Assembly (NCBI RefSeq): GCF_004804315.1
Contig: NZ_SRXX01000005.1
Span: forward strand, 124,001-188,000
Source of the DNA: Flagellimonas onchidii
GTDB taxonomy: Bacteria; Bacteroidota; Bacteroidia; Flavobacteriales; Flavobacteriaceae
Length of the DNA stretch: 64,000 bases
Reading direction: 5' to 3'
This document shows positions 33,467-42,845 of the stretch, one piece after another; positions within the stretch are counted from its first letter, which is position 1, and each line of letters begins with the position of its first letter. Below the pieces are notes generated by a model. The model ran no database searches. It saw nothing but the letters and a program-made list of their open reading frames with translations, and was not told where the DNA came from. Both the position numbers and the translations under genes were made by a program.

Positions 33467-34213
33467 TTAAATCACTTTAGCTTCGTTGTGCAATAACTCG
33501 ACCAATTCCCCAACATTTTCAGCATCTACCAATTTAACAGGTCCTTTTGCTGCTGGTTTTTCAAACTTTTGGTCTTGGGTCTGGGAAGCCGCATCGACAG
33601 GTTCAACTACATTGAGGACTTTTTTTCTGGCCATCATAATTCCTCTCATATTGGGAATCCGAAGGTCGCTCTCTTCTACCAATCCTTTTTGCCCTCCAAC
33701 TACCAAAGGTAGTGTGGTGCTTATAGTCTCCTTACCACCGTCGATTTCACGTGTTGCGGTTGCATTGGTTCCATCAACCTCCAGCCCAATACAAGTGTTC
33801 ACAAAATTCATATCAAGGAGTGTGGCCAAAATTCCTGGCACCATCCCTCCATTATAATCTATGGATTCCCTGCCGGCAATAACTAGGTCGTAACCCCCAT
33901 TTTTTACTACTTCAGCCAATTGTGTGGCCACGTAGAATCCGTCAGTAGGTTCGGCATTAACGCGAATCGCTTCATCAGCACCAATAGCTAAGGCTTTGCG
34001 GATAGTAGGCTCGGTTTGCGCTCCTCCAACGGTCACCACATGAACTGTCGCACCTTGCTTTTCCTTGAACCACATGGCGCGCGTCAATCCGAATTCATCA
34101 TTGGGATTAATCACAAATTGTACTCCGTTTGTATCAAACTTGGTGTCCCCTTCCGCGAAGTTGATTTTGGAAGTGGTATCCGGTACGTTGCTAATGCAAA
34201 CTAAAATCTTCAT
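33467..34213 (-). CDS. etfB: Electron transfer flavoprotein beta subunit
   Basis: AMP-binding subunit of ETF, 248 residues. Begins MKILVCISNVPDTTSKINF; the family signature VAGRESIDYNGGMVPGILA and VVGGQKGLVEESDLRIPNMRGIM with the recognition loop for acyl-CoA dehydrogenases are present. It is translated first in etfBA. The promoter region upstream contains the 28-bp palindrome 44-71 nt before the ATG, overlapping where a -33 element would lie for a -7-like TATCTTAG at 34242-34235, suggesting direct transcriptional control. Confidence 0.97.
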   Translation of the reverse strand: MKILVCISNVPDTTSKINFAEGDTKFDTNGVQFVINPNDEFGLTRAMWFKEKQGATVHVVTVGGAQTEPTIRKALAIGADEAIRVNAEPTDGFYVATQLAEVVKNGGYDLVIAGRESIDYNGGMVPGILATLLDMNFVNTCIGLEVDGTNATATREIDGGKETISTTLPLVVGGQKGLVEESDLRIPNMRGIMMARKKVLNVVEPVDAASQTQDQKFEKPAAKGPVKLVDAENVGELVELLHNEAKVI

Positions 34214-34256
34214 AGTATTTTGGATTTATCGGCGCTAAGATAGCTATAAAAATTCG

Positions 34257-34284
34257 AAATTTATTATGCATGCATAATAAATTT
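34257..34284. promoter_or_regulatory. 28-bp perfect palindrome, operator-like (copy 2)
   Basis: Every base from 34257 to 34284 pairs with its mirror: A3T3ATT-ATGCATGCAT-AATA3T3 in outline, with the 16-bp core ATTATGCATGCATAAT identical to the site at 3361-3376. It lies between the divergent etfB and pdhB starts, nearer etfB. Confidence 0.75.
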
Positions 34285-34313
34285 TTGTTCTTTTTTTAAA
34301 TTTTACTACGGCA

Positions 34314-34340
34314 TTGTTCTTTTGGATTTTGCTATTTTTG
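34314..34340 (+). promoter_or_regulatory. Probable promoter of pdhB
   Basis: A full -7 match TATTTTTG (34333-34340) with TTG at 34314-34316; the 16-nt spacing is short of the usual 19-20, so the -33 element is uncertain. The expected start near 34346 gives a 35-nt leader. Confidence 0.45.
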
Positions 34341-34380
34341 CATGCGTTTTTGAGCATTCTAACTCATATTCTAATACTTA

Positions 34381-35358
34381 ATGAAAACACTACAGTTCAG
34401 ACAAGCAATCGCAGAGGCCATGACCGAAGAGATGCGTAGGGATGATACGATTTATTTAATGGGTGAAGAGGTTGCCGAATACAACGGTGCCTACAAAGCG
34501 TCAAAGGGAATGTTGGATGAGTTTGGACCGGAAAGGGTTTTGGACACTCCTATTTCTGAATTGGGTTTTGCGGGAATCGGCGTTGGGTCTGCCATGAATG
34601 GAAATCGACCTATTATTGAGTTCATGACTTTCAACTTTTCATTGGTTGGAATCGACCAGATTATAAATAATGCGGCAAAGATTAGGCAAATGTCTGGTGG
34701 TCAATTTGCATGCCCTATCGTATTTAGGGGACCGACTGCTTCTGCCGGTCAGTTGGCGGCAACACACTCACAGGCTTTTGAAAGCTGGTATGCCAATTGC
34801 CCTGGTCTAAAAGTTGTTGTTCCGTCTAATCCTGCTGATGCCAAAGGATTGTTGAAAGCGGCCATCCGTGATGACGACCCCGTTATTTTTATGGAGTCTG
34901 AACAGATGTATGGTGATAAAGGTGAAGTGCCAGAAGGAGAGTACACCATTCCACTAGGAGTAGCTGATATCAAAAGAGAAGGAACAGACGTGACCATCGT
35001 TTCCTTTGGAAAAATCATCAAAGAGGCTTACAAAGCGGCCGATGAATTGGAAAAAGAAGGAATCAGCTGCGAGATTATCGACTTGAGGACCGTTCGTCCA
35101 ATGGATCATGATGCTATTTTGAATTCCGTAAAGAAGACCAATAGAATGGTAATTTTAGAAGAAGCATGGCCTTTTGGAAATGTGGCTACTGAGATTATCT
35201 ACCATGTTCAGGACAAAGCATTCGATTATTTGGATGCTCCTATTGTAAAATTGAATACAGCAGATACACCAGCTCCTTATTCTCCAGTACTTTTGGCGGA
35301 ATGGCTACCTAATTCCAAGGATGTGATCAAAGCTGTTAAGAAAGTGTTATATAAATAG
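34381..35358 (+). CDS. pdhB: Pyruvate dehydrogenase E1 component, beta subunit
   Basis: Beta subunit of the alpha2beta2 E1 (thiamine diphosphate) component that decarboxylates pyruvate for acetyl-CoA formation. The 325-residue protein opens LQFRQAIAEAMTEEMRRD; the ThDP-binding Glu lies in DTPISELGFAGIGVG, and EFMTFNFSLVGIDQIINNA, PVIFMESEQMYG and the C-terminal ADTPAPYSPVLLAEWLPN are family blocks. The alpha subunit, E2 and E3 genes are not in the window. PdhB rather than a branched-chain E1 beta is the usual call for this sequence pattern, but the substrate is not proved by it. It is divergent from etfBA. Confidence 0.93.
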   Translation: MKTLQFRQAIAEAMTEEMRRDDTIYLMGEEVAEYNGAYKASKGMLDEFGPERVLDTPISELGFAGIGVGSAMNGNRPIIEFMTFNFSLVGIDQIINNAAKIRQMSGGQFACPIVFRGPTASAGQLAATHSQAFESWYANCPGLKVVVPSNPADAKGLLKAAIRDDDPVIFMESEQMYGDKGEVPEGEYTIPLGVADIKREGTDVTIVSFGKIIKEAYKAADELEKEGISCEIIDLRTVRPMDHDAILNSVKKTNRMVILEEAWPFGNVATEIIYHVQDKAFDYLDAPIVKLNTADTPAPYSPVLLAEWLPNSKDVIKAVKKVLYK

Positions 35359-35393
35359 GATACTTATATTTGTAAGGTATATTAGCCTCGTCG

Positions 35394-35419
35394 ACAAAAA
35401 AGTTGGTGAGGCTTTTTTT
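35394..35419 (+). terminator. Terminator of pdhB
   Basis: AGCCTC (35394-35399) pairs with GAGGCT (35408-35413), followed by TTTTTT. The loop is A-rich. Confidence 0.75.
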
Positions 35420-35517
35420 AAGGAACAGTTTTTGATAAGAAACTACTTTTAAATCAAACGAACCATTACGCTTAAGAGATTTCCGCCTAGGTTTTCTCTA
35501 GCGGGACATATCAAAAA

Positions 35518-38016
35518 ATGAAAAGATTCCTTTTAGTTTTTTTCCTAACGTTATTTAGTGCTTTTGCTTATTCACAGACCAAGGTCGGTGGTATTGTTAT
35601 AGATGATTCCGGTTCTCCCATTGCCTTTGCCAATATTGTTTTTAAAGATTCTTCGGAGGGAACCATCACAAATGATAATGGGCGATTCTATATAGAATCG
35701 GATGAAACATATAGCACTATACTTATTTCTTTTATTGGGTACGAAACCAAGGAAATTGAACTTCAACAGAAGGTGAACTTCAACATGGAGATTGTGCTGG
35801 CCGAATCTACAGAGCAGCTAAAGGAAGTAATTGTATACACGGGCAAACAATCTAAAAAGGATAACCCTGCTATAGATATTCTAAAGAAAATCTGGGCAAA
35901 AAAGAGGGAGAATGGACTGCGAAAGTTCAAACAATATCAATATGATAAGTATGAAAAAATTGAGTTTGACTTAAATACCATAGACAGTGCCTTGATCAAA
36001 AGTAGATTGTTCAAGGGACTTGAATTTATGTTTGAAAATCTTGATACCTCTAGGATTACTGGAAAGACCTACTTACCCATGTTTTTGAATGAAACCTTCT
36101 CCAAAGTTTACGGCGACAATGTTATAAATGAGGAAAAAGAAGATGTATTGGGCAACAAAAATTCTGGATTTAGCGGGCATCAGGCCATCACTGCCTTCGT
36201 AGAGGACCTATATTCAGATTACGATATCTATGACAACTATTTAAAGTTCTTTGACAAGAGCTTTACAAGTCCTTTGTCTAAAACAGGCGTGGATACCTAT
36301 AATTATGTACTTTCAGATAGCACTTTTATAGATGATAAATGGTGCTATAATATTATATATTATCCCCGACGTAAAAATGAACTGACCTTTAAGGGTGATT
36401 TTTGGGTGAATGATAGTACATACGCCATCAAAAAAATAAATCTTCAAGTTACCAAGAGTGCTAATATCAACTGGGTAAAGGAAATTTATATTGAGCAGGA
36501 TTTTGATGTGGTCAGCGATTCCGTATTCCTTTTGAAGCGGGATTACATGCTTAGTGATTTTAGTCTCTCAAAAAAGGAAAAGTCGCGAGGTATCTATGGC
36601 AAGCGTACAACGGTGTACGACAACTATCAGTTCGACACCAACAGATCAGAAGAATTTTATAAATCGGAATCAGACCCTTATGATCCCAGAGTTTTCTCGC
36701 AGGACAGTACCTTTTGGAAGAATGCCCGTTTGGAAAAGTTGAATGAGGATGAGTCTGGCATTTTTAAGCTTCTAGACACCTTGAAAACAGTACCAAAATT
36801 TCGTACGTATTATGACTTGGTCAGTATTCTGGGCTCTGGGTATATTGAAATAGATAAGTGGAACATCGATATTGGAAACATTTACAGTGTCTTTGGTTTC
36901 AATGATGCTGAAGGAACACGGGTCCGGCTTGGGGCAAGAACCTATTTTGGGCAAAACGATTTGTGGCGCCTTCAAGGTTATCTGGCTTACGGATTTACCG
37001 ATAAAAAGGTCAAGCATGGTTTTTCTGCTAAATTTTTATTGGACAGAAAGAGCAGGCTAATATTGTCAGGAGGAAATAGAAGGGATATAGAACAATTGGG
37101 GCTTAGTCTTACCAGTACCAATGATGTGTTGGGAAGGAGTATTGCCTCTTCTTCTTTGGTCACAGTGGGGGCTAATGACCGTTTGACCAATATTAATCTA
37201 TCTACTGTTAATTTGGAAATTGAACCTGTAAAGAATTTTAGGGTAAGGTTTGGGAGTTCGTTCCGAACTTTGAGTTCTGCCTTGCCCGACGCGTTTAATT
37301 TAGATTATGTGGACCCTGAATCTCCAACGGGAATATCATCCGAAGTAAAGCAGTTCGACCTAAATACTACCCTGATTTACACTCCAGGAAAGAGAACCAT
37401 AGGTTATGGGGTGGAACGTGCTAATATCAATGATAACCACAGTACTTTAGTATTGAACTATACCAAGGGCCTAAGCGGATTTTTAGAAAGTGACTTTAAC
37501 TATGAGCGCCTTCAGTTTTCTTATAAACAGCCCTGGCAAATAGGTGGTTTTGGAAGACTTACCAGTAGTGTGGAACTGGGTAAGACCTTTGGAGAAGTGC
37601 CATTGAGCTTACTAAGCGTTATACCCGGAAACCAAACCCTTTTTTCTTTGTACAATGTCTTTCCTAATCTAGATTTTTATGAGTTCGTGACAGATACTTA
37701 CGCCACATTGCATCTGGAGCATAATTTTAATGGTAGACTGTTTTCCAGAATTCCCGTTTTGCGCAAGTTGAACTTAAGGGAAATTGTAGGGCTTCGAGGT
37801 GCTTGGGGGAAATTATCTGACGAGAATATCGCACTGAGTGCACCGGCTAACATTCCTTTAATGGCACCGGAAGATCAAATCTATTGGGAGTATTCCTTTG
37901 GAGTAGGGAACATTTTTAAAATTCTACGGATAGACTTCAATTTCAGAGGAAATTACCTTGATAATCCTGATGCAAGACCGTTTGGCATAACAGGTACCTT
38001 CGGATTTAATTTTTAA
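35518..38016 (+). CDS. DUF5686 / carboxypeptidase-regulatory-like outer-membrane protein
   Basis: An 832-residue outer-membrane protein. Signal peptide ends SAFAYSQ; residues about 22-100 are a carboxypeptidase-regulatory-like (CarboxypepD_reg) domain (GGIVIDDSGSPIAFANIVFK, then ISFIGYETKEIEL), followed by the DUF5686 region and a C-terminal beta barrel whose final strand ends GTFGFNF. The architecture resembles TonB-dependent receptors but there is no plug domain. Members are very common in Bacteroidota genomes and uncharacterised. It lies alone after the pdhB terminator and 76 nt before ppa, so it may be co-transcribed with ppa. Confidence 0.85.
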   Translation: MKRFLLVFFLTLFSAFAYSQTKVGGIVIDDSGSPIAFANIVFKDSSEGTITNDNGRFYIESDETYSTILISFIGYETKEIELQQKVNFNMEIVLAESTEQLKEVIVYTGKQSKKDNPAIDILKKIWAKKRENGLRKFKQYQYDKYEKIEFDLNTIDSALIKSRLFKGLEFMFENLDTSRITGKTYLPMFLNETFSKVYGDNVINEEKEDVLGNKNSGFSGHQAITAFVEDLYSDYDIYDNYLKFFDKSFTSPLSKTGVDTYNYVLSDSTFIDDKWCYNIIYYPRRKNELTFKGDFWVNDSTYAIKKINLQVTKSANINWVKEIYIEQDFDVVSDSVFLLKRDYMLSDFSLSKKEKSRGIYGKRTTVYDNYQFDTNRSEEFYKSESDPYDPRVFSQDSTFWKNARLEKLNEDESGIFKLLDTLKTVPKFRTYYDLVSILGSGYIEIDKWNIDIGNIYSVFGFNDAEGTRVRLGARTYFGQNDLWRLQGYLAYGFTDKKVKHGFSAKFLLDRKSRLILSGGNRRDIEQLGLSLTSTNDVLGRSIASSSLVTVGANDRLTNINLSTVNLEIEPVKNFRVRFGSSFRTLSSALPDAFNLDYVDPESPTGISSEVKQFDLNTTLIYTPGKRTIGYGVERANINDNHSTLVLNYTKGLSGFLESDFNYERLQFSYKQPWQIGGFGRLTSSVELGKTFGEVPLSLLSVIPGNQTLFSLYNVFPNLDFYEFVTDTYATLHLEHNFNGRLFSRIPVLRKLNLREIVGLRGAWGKLSDENIALSAPANIPLMAPEDQIYWEYSFGVGNIFKILRIDFNFRGNYLDNPDARPFGITGTFGFNF

Positions 38017-38092
38017 TTAACATAAAACGTGGGCTGACTGTGCGCAATTCACGCAGTTCACACTATTTTTGCAAAAAATTTAAAACCTTAAG

Positions 38093-38617
38093 ATGTCAAA
38101 GAAAGAAGTAACCTTCGATGTGCTGATTGAAATTCCGAAAGGAAGTAGAAATAAATATGAATACGATTTTGCCTTAAATAAGATTCGATTCGATAGAACT
38201 TTGTTCTCATCCATGATGTACCCGGGAGACTATGGTTTTGTCCCAGAAACGCTGGCGTTGGATAAAGATCCTTTGGATGTATTGGTTTTGGGAACGGAGC
38301 CCACCTATCCCATGGTTGTTATGGAAGTTAAACCTATTGGGGTTTTCCATATGACTGATGAAAAAGGTCCGGATGAAAAAATAATCTGTGTTCCCGTTAA
38401 CGATCCTGTTTGGAACAACAAAGAAGACATCACCGATATCAATCCACATAGAAAAAAGGAAATCGAACACTTTTTTGCCGTGTATAAAGATTTGGAAGAG
38501 AAGAAAGTAGATACTGGAGGATGGGGAGATGTAAATGAGGCTATAGACATCTATCATCAATGTGTACAACGCTACGATGAAAGTCCGCATAAAAAGCAGC
38601 GAACCTTTACCATATAA
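38093..38617 (+). CDS. ppa: Inorganic pyrophosphatase (family I, soluble)
   Basis: Cytosolic enzyme that hydrolyses pyrophosphate to phosphate, pulling biosynthetic reactions forward. The 174-residue product has the family I signature YPGDYGFVPETLALDKDPLDVLVL with the metal-binding Asp residues, IPKGSRNKYEYD near the N-terminus, and IKNxxPHRKKEIEHFF-type block as INPHRKKEIEHFF. Length is normal. It directly precedes the membrane pyrophosphatase gene but is separated from it by a strong terminator. Confidence 0.96.
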   Translation: MSKKEVTFDVLIEIPKGSRNKYEYDFALNKIRFDRTLFSSMMYPGDYGFVPETLALDKDPLDVLVLGTEPTYPMVVMEVKPIGVFHMTDEKGPDEKIICVPVNDPVWNNKEDITDINPHRKKEIEHFFAVYKDLEEKKVDTGGWGDVNEAIDIYHQCVQRYDESPHKKQRTFTI

Positions 38618-38636
38618 ACAAAATTGAACCCAAATT

Positions 38637-38671
38637 AATGCGTTTTTGATTACCAAAAACGCATTTTTTTT
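38637..38671 (+). terminator. Terminator between ppa and hppA
   Basis: AATGCGTTTTTG (38637-38648) pairs perfectly with CAAAAACGCATT (38654-38665), followed by a run of T. Confidence 0.9.
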
Positions 38672-38731
38672 ATTAGGGTGTATTTTACTACATTAGCTGC
38701 CATTAAAAAAATCTTAAAATAACTACGAACT

Positions 38732-41044
38732 ATGGATTTAATCGTAAAGTTTCTGCCCGCATTCGGTATTTTGGGCTTGTTGTACGTGCTTATTAAAAAC
38801 GTATGGGTCTCAAAACAGGAGGTTGGAGATGATAAAATGGCGCGAATCGCCAAAAATATTGCCGATGGGGCAATGTCATTTTTAAAGGCAGAATATAAAA
38901 TATTGAGCATTTTTGTCATATGTGTGGCCATTTTGTTGTACTTCAAAGGAAGTAGCGAGGAAGGATCAAATGGAATGGTTGCAGTTTCCTTTATCGTGGG
39001 GGCTATCTGTTCAGCACTTGCTGGTTTTATCGGAATGAAGGTAGCCACAAAAGCTAATGTAAGAACAACACATGCCGCTAGAACTTCATTAGGGAAGGCC
39101 CTTGAGGTCGCTTTTGCAGGAGGTGCAGTTATGGGTCTTGGTGTTGTAGGATTGGGTGTTCTTGGTTTGAGCACGCTTTTTATGTTTTATAGTGGTCAAG
39201 GTTGGGAGCTTGGAGAAGTATTGAACGTACTTTCAGGTTTCTCTTTAGGTGCTTCATCCATTGCACTTTTTGCTCGTGTTGGGGGTGGTATTTATACCAA
39301 AGCCGCTGACGTGGGAGCTGACCTTGTGGGTAAGGTAGAGGCTGGTATCCCGGAGGATCACCCGTTAAACCCTGCTACAATCGCGGATAATGTTGGTGAT
39401 AATGTAGGAGATGTTGCTGGAATGGGAGCTGACCTTTTTGAATCTTATGTAGGTTCCATTATCGGAACCATGGTATTGGGAGCTATCATAGTAACTCCAG
39501 GTTTTGATGGTCTTGGTGCGGTATACTTGCCATTGGCTTTGGCGGCAATTGGTATTGTAATGTCTATTATAGGTACCTTTTTTGTTCGTGTAAAGGATGG
39601 TGGAAACCCACAAACTGCTTTGAATATTGGAGAATTTGGTTCTGCATTTTTAATGCTGATAGCATCATATTTTTTAATAACAAATTTTATTCCTGAATCC
39701 ATTGAAGGACTACCATTTGGTGCAATGGGTGTTTTCTATGCTACTATTGCCGGTTTGGTGGCTGGTTTGTTGGTGGGTAAGGTTACCGAATATTACACAG
39801 GTACAGGAACAAAACCGGTAAACTCGATTGTACGTCAATCCGAAACTGGTTCTGCAACTAACATTATTGCTGGATTGGGTGTTGGAATGATGTCCACAAT
39901 GATTCCTATTATTTTGATTGCTGCGGCTATTTTGGTCTCTCACCATTTTGCAGGTCTTTACGGAATCGCAATTGCTGCGGTGGGGATGTTGGCAAACACT
40001 GGAATCCAGTTGGCTGTTGATGCTTACGGACCTATTTCGGATAACGCTGGTGGTATTGCTGAGATGGCTGAATTACCAAGTGAAGTTCGAGAGCGTACCG
40101 ATAAATTGGATGCGGTAGGAAACACTACGGCTGCAATTGGTAAAGGATTTGCGATTGCTTCTGCTGCATTGACTGCTTTAGCACTTTTTGCAGCCTTTAT
40201 GCAAACCGCAGGAATAGAGTCTATTGATGTTTCGCAACCTAAGATTATGGCTGGACTGTTGATTGGTGGAATGCTTCCATTTGTATTCTCCGCACTTTCA
40301 ATGAACGCGGTTGGTAGGGCCGCTATGGCAATGATTGAAGAAGTTCGTCGTCAGTTTAGGGACATTCCCCAACTTAAGGATGCTTTAGAGGTGATGCGAG
40401 CTGTTGATTCAGATATATCTAAAGCTACCGATGAGCAAAGAGCAACTTTTGATGCTGCCGATGGTGTGGCAGAATATGAAAAATGTGTGGCTATTTCAAC
40501 ACAAGCCTCTATCAAAGAGATGGTATTGCCTGGTCTTTTGGCTATAGCTGTTCCTGTCGCTGTTGGATTTATCGGTGGAGCTGAAATGTTGGGTGGATTG
40601 TTAGCAGGTGTAACTACCGCAGGTGTGTTGATGGCTATTTTCCAATCTAATGCCGGTGGTGCTTGGGATAATGCTAAAAAGACAATCGAGAGTGAAGGTC
40701 GTAAGGGTTCTGACGCCCATAAGGCTGCTGTTGTTGGAGATACTGTAGGAGATCCTTTCAAAGATACTTCGGGTCCATCTTTGAACATCTTATTGAAATT
40801 GATGTCCGTTGTGGCGTTAGTTATCGCACCAAGTTTGGTAAGCCCTGATGCAGGTGATGAAATGGGTATGTTGAATGTTGATGGAATTGAAGTTTCAATT
40901 ACTGAGGAAGGTGTTCAGGAAAATCCAGAACAAGTTGAAAAACAAGCCCAGCTTGAAATGAATACTACAGAAGCTCAAGTAGCGATTGAAAATGGCAAAG
41001 AAGCTAAAAAAAAGGTAGCCTTGTCCGATAACGCGAAGGAATAA
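38732..41044 (+). CDS. hppA: Membrane-bound pyrophosphatase (ion pump)
   Basis: Polytopic inner-membrane pump that uses pyrophosphate hydrolysis to move H+ and/or Na+ outwards. The 770-residue protein has about 16 helices. Catalytic-site motifs are intact: [20 protein letters not shown], then [21 protein letters not shown], and later [13 protein letters not shown] and [15 protein letters not shown]. Ala in NTTAA (not Lys) marks the K+-dependent branch; Glu in DLFESY is the position found in Na+-pumping and related K+-dependent enzymes, so the pumped ion is ambiguous. The last 60 residues (after SPDAGDEMG) form an acidic, Gln-rich extension not needed for catalysis. It is transcribed alone between two terminators. 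Confidence 0.95.
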   Translation: MDLIVKFLPAFGILGLLYVLIKNVWVSKQEVGDDKMARIAKNIADGAMSFLKAEYKILSIFVICVAILLYFKGSSEEGSNGMVAVSFIVGAICSALAGFIGMKVATKANVRTTHAARTSLGKALEVAFAGGAVMGLGVVGLGVLGLSTLFMFYSGQGWELGEVLNVLSGFSLGASSIALFARVGGGIYTKAADVGADLVGKVEAGIPEDHPLNPATIADNVGDNVGDVAGMGADLFESYVGSIIGTMVLGAIIVTPGFDGLGAVYLPLALAAIGIVMSIIGTFFVRVKDGGNPQTALNIGEFGSAFLMLIASYFLITNFIPESIEGLPFGAMGVFYATIAGLVAGLLVGKVTEYYTGTGTKPVNSIVRQSETGSATNIIAGLGVGMMSTMIPIILIAAAILVSHHFAGLYGIAIAAVGMLANTGIQLAVDAYGPISDNAGGIAEMAELPSEVRERTDKLDAVGNTTAAIGKGFAIASAALTALALFAAFMQTAGIESIDVSQPKIMAGLLIGGMLPFVFSALSMNAVGRAAMAMIEEVRRQFRDIPQLKDALEVMRAVDSDISKATDEQRATFDAADGVAEYEKCVAISTQASIKEMVLPGLLAIAVPVAVGFIGGAEMLGGLLAGVTTAGVLMAIFQSNAGGAWDNAKKTIESEGRKGSDAHKAAVVGDTVGDPFKDTSGPSLNILLKLMSVVALVIAPSLVSPDAGDEMGMLNVDGIEVSITEEGVQENPEQVEKQAQLEMNTTEAQVAIENGKEAKKKVALSDNAKE

Positions 41045-41067
41045 CTTTAGTTCATATATAGAATATG

Positions 41068-41100
41068 AAAGGCCCGAACCTTTAGGTTCGGGCCTTTTTG
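41068..41100. terminator. Bidirectional terminator after hppA
   Basis: AAAGGCCCGAACC (41068-41080) pairs perfectly with GGTTCGGGCCTTT (41085-41097) around a 4-nt loop. T-rich ends on the plus side and AAA on the other support use by hppA. Confidence 0.9.
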
Positions 41101-41105
41101 TTTAA

Positions 41106-41180
41106 TGTCACATCGAACGCAGTCGAGATGTAAATCATTGCATGTTTTTCCTTCAACACTTCGACAGGCTCAGTGTGACA
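41106..41180. repeat. REP-like inverted element beyond tonB copy A
   Basis: TGTCACATCGAACGCAGTCG (41106-41125) pairs imperfectly with the inverse CACTTCGACAGGCTCAGTGT... of 41157-41180; the two arms end in TGTCACA and TGTGACA. It ends just before the tonB stop codon, and may act as its transcription stop. Confidence 0.65.
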
Positions 41181-41181
41181 A

Positions 41182-41886
41182 TTACTGCAACTTAAAGGTA
41201 ATCGGAATAGAGAAAGGAACTTTTACCGCTTTTCCTCGCTGCTTTCCAGGGGTCATTTTAGGAAGTTTGTCAATGATTCTTGCAGCCTCTTTTTCCAAAG
41301 TTTCATGTGGCCCTCGCATACGTACTTCATCAATACTACCATCTTTTTGAATGGTGAACATTACACTCACTCTGCCTTGTAAGCCCATTTCTTGAGCCAT
41401 TACTGGATAACGGAAATTTTTTCTGATGTGTTTCTGCATCATTTCCTGAAAACAAGCTCTTTTATCCTCTGCATCTTCACAACTTGGAAAAATTGGTACT
41501 TCCTCAACGAATACCCAAGGACAAACAATGAGGCCTTCTTCCTCTTCTTTTTCAAAAACAATATTATCAATGTTCAATGCGCTGCATGTAATTATTCCGG
41601 TTGTATCTATGGGAATGGGCAGATTACAACCCATTATTGGAATTTCCTCTTCAATAATAGGAATAACGGAAGGTGGAGGGGGTGGTAATTGAAAAGTAAT
41701 GGGTGGCACCTCTTCGATAAGTTCATCCTGTATTTCAACATAAGCAATATTCCAATCAGGTGTTTTGTACTGTATTTTCCATTCTAAAGCAAGATAGGAA
41801 AGTAACAAAATGGTTGTTAGTCCTATTAAAAAGTAAAGTGGGCTATTCTTTTTCAATTCCGATTTTGGATTCTTCTTTAATTCCAT
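41182..41886 (-). CDS. TonB energy transducer (copy A)
   Basis: A 234-residue inner-membrane-anchored TonB homologue that would transmit proton-motive force to outer-membrane receptors. Cytoplasmic start MELKKNPKSELKKN, one transmembrane helix (about residues 17-35, LYFLIGLTTILLLSYLALEW), a proline-rich periplasmic spacer including QLPPPPPSVIP, and a C-terminal TonB domain (NFRYPVMAQEMGLQGRVSVM to VPFSIPITFKL). It is a paralogue of the gene 104 nt upstream; the C-terminal 280 bp are nearly identical while the spacers differ. No ExbB/ExbD genes in the window. Confidence 0.92.
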   Translation of the reverse strand: MELKKNPKSELKKNSPLYFLIGLTTILLLSYLALEWKIQYKTPDWNIAYVEIQDELIEEVPPITFQLPPPPPSVIPIIEEEIPIMGCNLPIPIDTTGIITCSALNIDNIVFEKEEEEGLIVCPWVFVEEVPIFPSCEDAEDKRACFQEMMQKHIRKNFRYPVMAQEMGLQGRVSVMFTIQKDGSIDEVRMRGPHETLEKEAARIIDKLPKMTPGKQRGKAVKVPFSIPITFKLQ

Positions 41887-41911
41887 AAGTCGTAGGTTTT
41901 ACGGATTTTTC

Positions 41912-41980
41912 AATAAGATTTTGAGCTTGTCGAAGGAAAATCTTTTATTTTCGAGTACCTACGACAAACTCAAACTTATT
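41912..41980. repeat. REP-like inverted element beyond tonB copy B
   Basis: AATAAGATTTTGAGCTTGTC (41912-41931) and the inverse CGACAAACTCAAACTTATT (41962-41980) form an imperfect 20-bp stem. It lies between the two tonB copies, directly after the stop of copy B, matching the position of the element after copy A. Confidence 0.6.
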
Positions 41981-41989
41981 ATTGTTGGG

Positions 41990-42706
41990 TTATTGCAACC
42001 TAAAGGTTATAGGGATGGAAAAAGGAACTTTTACAGCTTTTCCTCGCTGCTTTCCAGGGGTCATTTTAGGAAGCTTGTCAATGATTCTTGCAGCTTCTTT
42101 TTCCAAAGTTTCATGTGGCCCTCGCATACGTACTTCATCAATGCTACCGTCTTTTTGAATGGTGAACATTACGCTCACTCTACCTTGCAAGCCCATTTCT
42201 TGAGCCATTTCTGGATAACGGAAATTTTTTCTGATGTGTTTCTGCATCATTTCCTGAAAGCAAGCTCTTTTGCCTTCGTTGGTCTTTTCATTTTCACAAC
42301 CGGGAAAAACAGGCACAGCTTCGATAATTGCAAATGGAATTACCTCATTAGGTTCTTCCTTGTCAAAAACAACATCTTCCACGTCCATTATTTCGGTTTC
42401 ATGGTCTATTTCGCTCGACTCAATTACAGTTTCAATAATGTCTTCGTCATTATCGACAACCTCAATTATCGGGGGAGCTTGAATTTTCGGTGGAGGTGGG
42501 GGAGGTAATTTATTGATTAATAAAGGGACTTCTTCGATAAGTTCATCTTGAACATCCAAACTTGCAATGTCCCAATCTGTGGTTTTATAATATGTTTTCC
42601 ACTCCACAGCTACGTAAGACAATAACAAGATTAATGTTAGCCCAATCATAAAATAGAGGGTGCTGTTCTTTTTTAGTTCCAATTTTGGATTTTTCTTAAG
42701 TTCCAT
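41990..42706 (-). CDS. TonB energy transducer (copy B)
   Basis: A 238-residue paralogue of copy A with the same plan: MELKKNPKLELKKN, one membrane helix (LYFMIGLTLILLLSYVAVEW), a spacer containing KLPPPPPPKIQAPP and an acidic DVEDVVFDKEEPNE stretch, and the TonB domain ending PFSIPITFRLQ. The final 95 residues are almost the same as copy A, the spacer is not. It is transcribed leftwards, and copy A could be read from the same promoter unless the hairpin between them terminates. Confidence 0.92.
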   Translation of the reverse strand: MELKKNPKLELKKNSTLYFMIGLTLILLLSYVAVEWKTYYKTTDWDIASLDVQDELIEEVPLLINKLPPPPPPKIQAPPIIEVVDNDEDIIETVIESSEIDHETEIMDVEDVVFDKEEPNEVIPFAIIEAVPVFPGCENEKTNEGKRACFQEMMQKHIRKNFRYPEMAQEMGLQGRVSVMFTIQKDGSIDEVRMRGPHETLEKEAARIIDKLPKMTPGKQRGKAVKVPFSIPITFRLQ

Positions 42707-42845
42707 GTTTTCAAATTTTATGAAGCCTAGACTTCGAGTTAGAGATATTGGGTGTTAACCCTAACCTAAAACTAGTTTGAAAACCATGGTTGTAAAACCC
42801 ATAATGAGGGAACCACCTGTTTGAATGAGGGACTGGGAAAAAAAA

